A stretch of DNA of 9,346 bases from an uncultured bacterium (GTDB lineage: Bacteria; Desulfobacterota; Binatia; HRBIN30). Under the pieces are notes generated by a model that was not told where the DNA came from, searched no databases, and saw only the letters and a list, made by a program, of their open reading frames with translations. Both the position numbers and the translations under genes were made by a program. This document shows, in pieces, positions 7,193 through 9,346 of the stretch. The DNA lies in assembly GCA_937975525.1 (NCBI GenBank), contig CALJUJ010000370.1, positions 1-9,346 of the forward strand, in the 5' to 3' direction. Within the stretch, counting starts at the first letter, position 1. Each line of letters opens with the position of its first letter.

Positions 7193-7220
7193 ATTCTAGC
7201 CGGAGGTCGCAGGTGTGCAA
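7193..7220 (-). promoter_or_regulatory. Candidate sigma-70-like promoter for prkA-yeaH-spoVR
   Basis: On the minus strand TTGCAC (7220-7215) and TAGAAT (7198-7193) are separated by 16 nt. The second hexamer is one base from TATAAT; the first matches TTGACA only in part. The predicted transcript would start near 7186, giving a leader of about 100 nt. It lies between the hairpin after clpB and the prkA ribosome site, where an operon promoter is expected. I found no convincing -24/-12 (sigma-54) pair. Confidence 0.35.
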
Positions 7221-7259
7221 GGCGCAAGGCACGAGGGTGGGAATGGGGCGGAGGCGCGA

Positions 7260-7288
7260 GAGGCGCCGCCGGCGACCGGCGGCGCCTC
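7260..7288 (-). terminator. Strong GC hairpin after clpB, probable terminator lacking a U-tract
   Basis: A perfect 13-bp inverted repeat with a 3-nt loop (left arm 7260-7272, right arm 7276-7288) begins 4 nt past the clpB stop codon. Position and stability suit a transcription terminator. No run of U follows on the minus strand, so it may work as an I-shaped terminator, which is common in GC-rich bacteria, or as a 3'-end stabiliser. Confidence 0.6.
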
Positions 7289-7292
7289 GGCG

Positions 7293-9346
7293 TCAGGCGG
7301 CCGTGGCGAGGGGTTGGGTCGTGAACGTGATGCGGTCGCCGGCCAGGTCGACCACCACCCGAGCGTGGTCGGTGATCTCACCGGCGATGATGCGCCGCCC
7401 GAGCCCGGTTTCGATCTCCTTCTGCAGGAGTCGCTTCAGCGGCCGTGCCCCGTAGACCGGGTCGTATCCCTTCGCGGCGAAGTGGGCCAACGCGGCGTCG
7501 GTGAGCTCGAGCTCGATGTGTCGCTCGGCCAGGCGCTTGCGGATGCGCTCGAGCTGGATCGACGCGATCTGCTGGAGCTGTTCCTGGGTGAGGCCGTGGA
7601 AGACGACGATCTCGTCGACGCGGTTGAGAAACTCCGGCCGAAACTCGCGGCGCAGCTCGCCCAGCACGCGGTCGCGCATCGCGTCGTAGGCCTCGGGGCT
7701 GTCACCGCCACGGAACTCCAGAATGTGCTGGCTGCCGATGTTCGACGTCATGATGACGACCGTGTTCTTGAAGTCGACGACGCGGCCGTGACCGTCCGTG
7801 AGCCGTCCATCGTCGAGCAGCTGCAGCAGAGCGTTGAACACGTCGGGGTGCGCTTTTTCGATCTCGTCGAACAAGAGCACCGAGTACGGTTGCAGCCGCA
7901 CGGCCTCCGTGAGCTGGCCGCCTTCCTCGAAGCCGACGTACCCCGGAGGCGCGCCGATGAGGCGGGCGACGGTGTGCTTCTCCATGTACTCGGACATGTC
8001 GAGGCGGATCATCGCGTCCTCGTCGTCGAACAAGAACTCCGCCAGCGCACGGGCCAGCTCGGTCTTGCCGACTCCGGTCGGCCCGAGAAAGATTAACGAT
8101 CCGATCGGTCGCGCGGGATCCTTGATTCCGGCGCGCGCTCGGATGACCGCATCCGACACCGCCGTGACCGCCTCGTCCTGCCCGACGACACGGCGGTGCA
8201 GCTGGTCGTCGAGATGCACGAGCTTCTCCATTTCGCCCTGGAGCAGCTTGGTGACGGGCACACCGCTCCAGCGCGACACGACCTCGGCGATGTCGTCTTC
8301 GTCGACCTCTTCCTTCAGCAGTGCCGGGGTTTCCGTGTCCTCGGGCTCCGCCGCGGCGAGCTGTTTCTCGAGCTCGGCCAGGGTTCCGTACTTGAGCTCC
8401 GCCACGCGGTTCAGGTCGTACTCGCGCTCGGCCTTTTCGATCTCGACCTTGGTCTCCTCGATCTGGCGACGCAGGTCGCGCTGGTGGCCGACGGCCCCCT
8501 TCTCGCGCTCCCAGCGGGCCCGCAAAGCATCGGCCTCGGCGCGCAGGTCGCCGAGCTCCTTCTCGAGCTTGTCGAGCCGGTCGCGCGAGGCCTGGTCGGT
8601 CTCCTTGCGCAGCGCCTCGCGCTCGATCTCGAGCTGCATGACGCGCCGCGAGACCTCGTCGAGCTCCGTCGGCATCGAATCGATTTCGGTGCGCAGCTTC
8701 GCCGCCGCCTCGTCGACGAGGTCGATCGCCTTGTCCGGCAGGAAGCGATCGGGGATGTAGCGATGCGAGAGCACCGCCGCCGTCACCAAAGCCGCATCCT
8801 TGATGCGCACGCCGTGATGCACCTCGTAGCGCTCGCGCAGGCCACGCAGGATGGAGATCGTGTCTTCGACGGTCGGCTGATCGACCATCACCGGCTGGAA
8901 GCGGCGCTCCAGCGCCGCGTCCTTCTCGATGTGCTTGCGGTACTCGTCGAGAGTCGTCGCGCCGATGCAGTGCAGCTCGCCGCGCGCGAGCATGGGCTTC
9001 AGCAGGTTGCCGGCATCCATCGCCCCCTCGGCCGCTCCGGCGCCGACCACGGTGTGCAGCTCGTCGATGAACAAGACGATCGTGCCGCCCGAGTCCTGGA
9101 CTTCCTTGAGGACGGCCTTCAAGCGTTCCTCGAATTCACCGCGGAACTTGGCGCCGGCGACGAGCGCCCCCATGTCGAGAGCGACGATGCGGCGGTCACG
9201 CAGCGATTCCGGCACGTCGTTGCGCACGATGCGCTGGGCGAGACCTTCGACGATGGCGGTCTTGCCGACGCCGGGCTCGCCGATGAGCACGGGGTTGTTC
9301 TTGGTGCGCCGGCTCAGCACCTGCATGCAGCGCCGGATCTCTTCGT
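7293..9346 (-). CDS. clpB: ClpB disaggregase (Hsp100 AAA+ ATPase), 5' end outside window
   Basis: ClpB is a cytoplasmic hexameric AAA+ unfoldase that rescues aggregated proteins together with DnaK. The visible 683 codons begin at EEIRRCMQVLSRRTKNN, so about 184 N-terminal residues (the N domain and the start of the first ATPase domain) lie beyond the window. Numbering from the first complete codon: first Walker A GEPGVGKT at 22-29 and Walker B VLFIDELH near 90-97. Pore loop GAKFRGEFEERLK carries Phe where E. coli has Tyr. A long charged coiled-coil middle domain, the ClpB hallmark separating it from ClpA and ClpC, runs from about 231 to 336. Second Walker A GPTGVGKT is at 421-428, Walker B LLFDEIEKAH near 490-499, pore loop GAPPGYVGFEEGG, and sensor-2 GARPLKR near 632. 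The C terminus is complete and a hairpin follows the stop. Its promoter is not in the window. Confidence 0.98.
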   Translation of the reverse strand, partial: EEIRRCMQVLSRRTKNNPVLIGEPGVGKTAIVEGLAQRIVRNDVPESLRDRRIVALDMGALVAGAKFRGEFEERLKAVLKEVQDSGGTIVLFIDELHTVVGAGAAEGAMDAGNLLKPMLARGELHCIGATTLDEYRKHIEKDAALERRFQPVMVDQPTVEDTISILRGLRERYEVHHGVRIKDAALVTAAVLSHRYIPDRFLPDKAIDLVDEAAAKLRTEIDSMPTELDEVSRRVMQLEIEREALRKETDQASRDRLDKLEKELGDLRAEADALRARWEREKGAVGHQRDLRRQIEETKVEIEKAEREYDLNRVAELKYGTLAELEKQLAAAEPEDTETPALLKEEVDEDDIAEVVSRWSGVPVTKLLQGEMEKLVHLDDQLHRRVVGQDEAVTAVSDAVIRARAGIKDPARPIGSLIFLGPTGVGKTELARALAEFLFDDEDAMIRLDMSEYMEKHTVARLIGAPPGYVGFEEGGQLTEAVRLQPYSVLLFDEIEKAHPDVFNALLQLLDDGRLTDGHGRVVDFKNTVVIMTSNIGSQHILEFRGGDSPEAYDAMRDRVLGELRREFRPEFLNRVDEIVVFHGLTQEQLQQIASIQLERIRKRLAERHIELELTDAALAHFAAKGYDPVYGARPLKRLLQKEIETGLGRRIIAGEITDHARVVVDLAGDRITFTTQPLATAA

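Noticed and set aside
7215..8760. Plus-strand frames opposite clpB
   Set aside because: They are shadows of ClpB; the Ser/Arg-rich or Asp/Val/Leu-rich composition is that of a reverse-complemented GC-rich gene.

Overview
This is a GC-rich bacterial window (roughly two thirds G+C by eye) with densely packed genes. The protein families (an NtrB-like PAS/HisKA kinase, MoeA, IspF, SpoVR, a YeaH/DUF444 protein, a PrkA/YeaG protein and ClpB) point to a Gram-negative organism of broadly proteobacterial, myxobacterial or related uncultured type. I cannot fix the taxon from the sequence.

Layout. Positions 1 to about 130 (+) carry a fragment of a TlpA/ResA-type thioredoxin. It runs head-on into the truncated histidine kinase gene that occupies about 130-732 (-). 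Neither protein is complete, so this is a chimeric junction, either a misassembly or a rearrangement. After a divergent gap of about 106 bp come moeA (839-2068, +), which has an in-frame amber codon at 962-964, and ispF (2081-2563, +), packed as an operon. Convergent to these, on the minus strand and read from high to low coordinates, lie clpB (9346 to 7293, 5' end outside the window), a strong hairpin, then a three-gene operon: prkA/yeaG (7083 to 5146), yeaH (5121 to 3931) and spoVR/ycgB (3931 to 2597).

How the genes work together. The centrepiece is the conserved PrkA-YeaH-SpoVR module: an AAA+ P-loop kinase/ATPase, a von Willebrand A-domain partner with an intact MIDAS motif, and a SpoVR protein. 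It is known in enterobacteria and many other bacteria as a stress, stationary-phase or starvation module, but its biochemistry is poorly understood. It lies just downstream of the disaggregase gene clpB, so the minus strand reads as a stress-response block. The plus-strand pair is housekeeping: molybdenum cofactor synthesis (MoeA) and the MEP isoprenoid pathway (IspF).

I see no tRNA, rRNA, CRISPR array, insertion sequence or phage gene. I also see no clearly undescribed system. The points most worth checking are the chimeric left end, the lesion in moeA, and the regulatory structures around prkA and yeaH.
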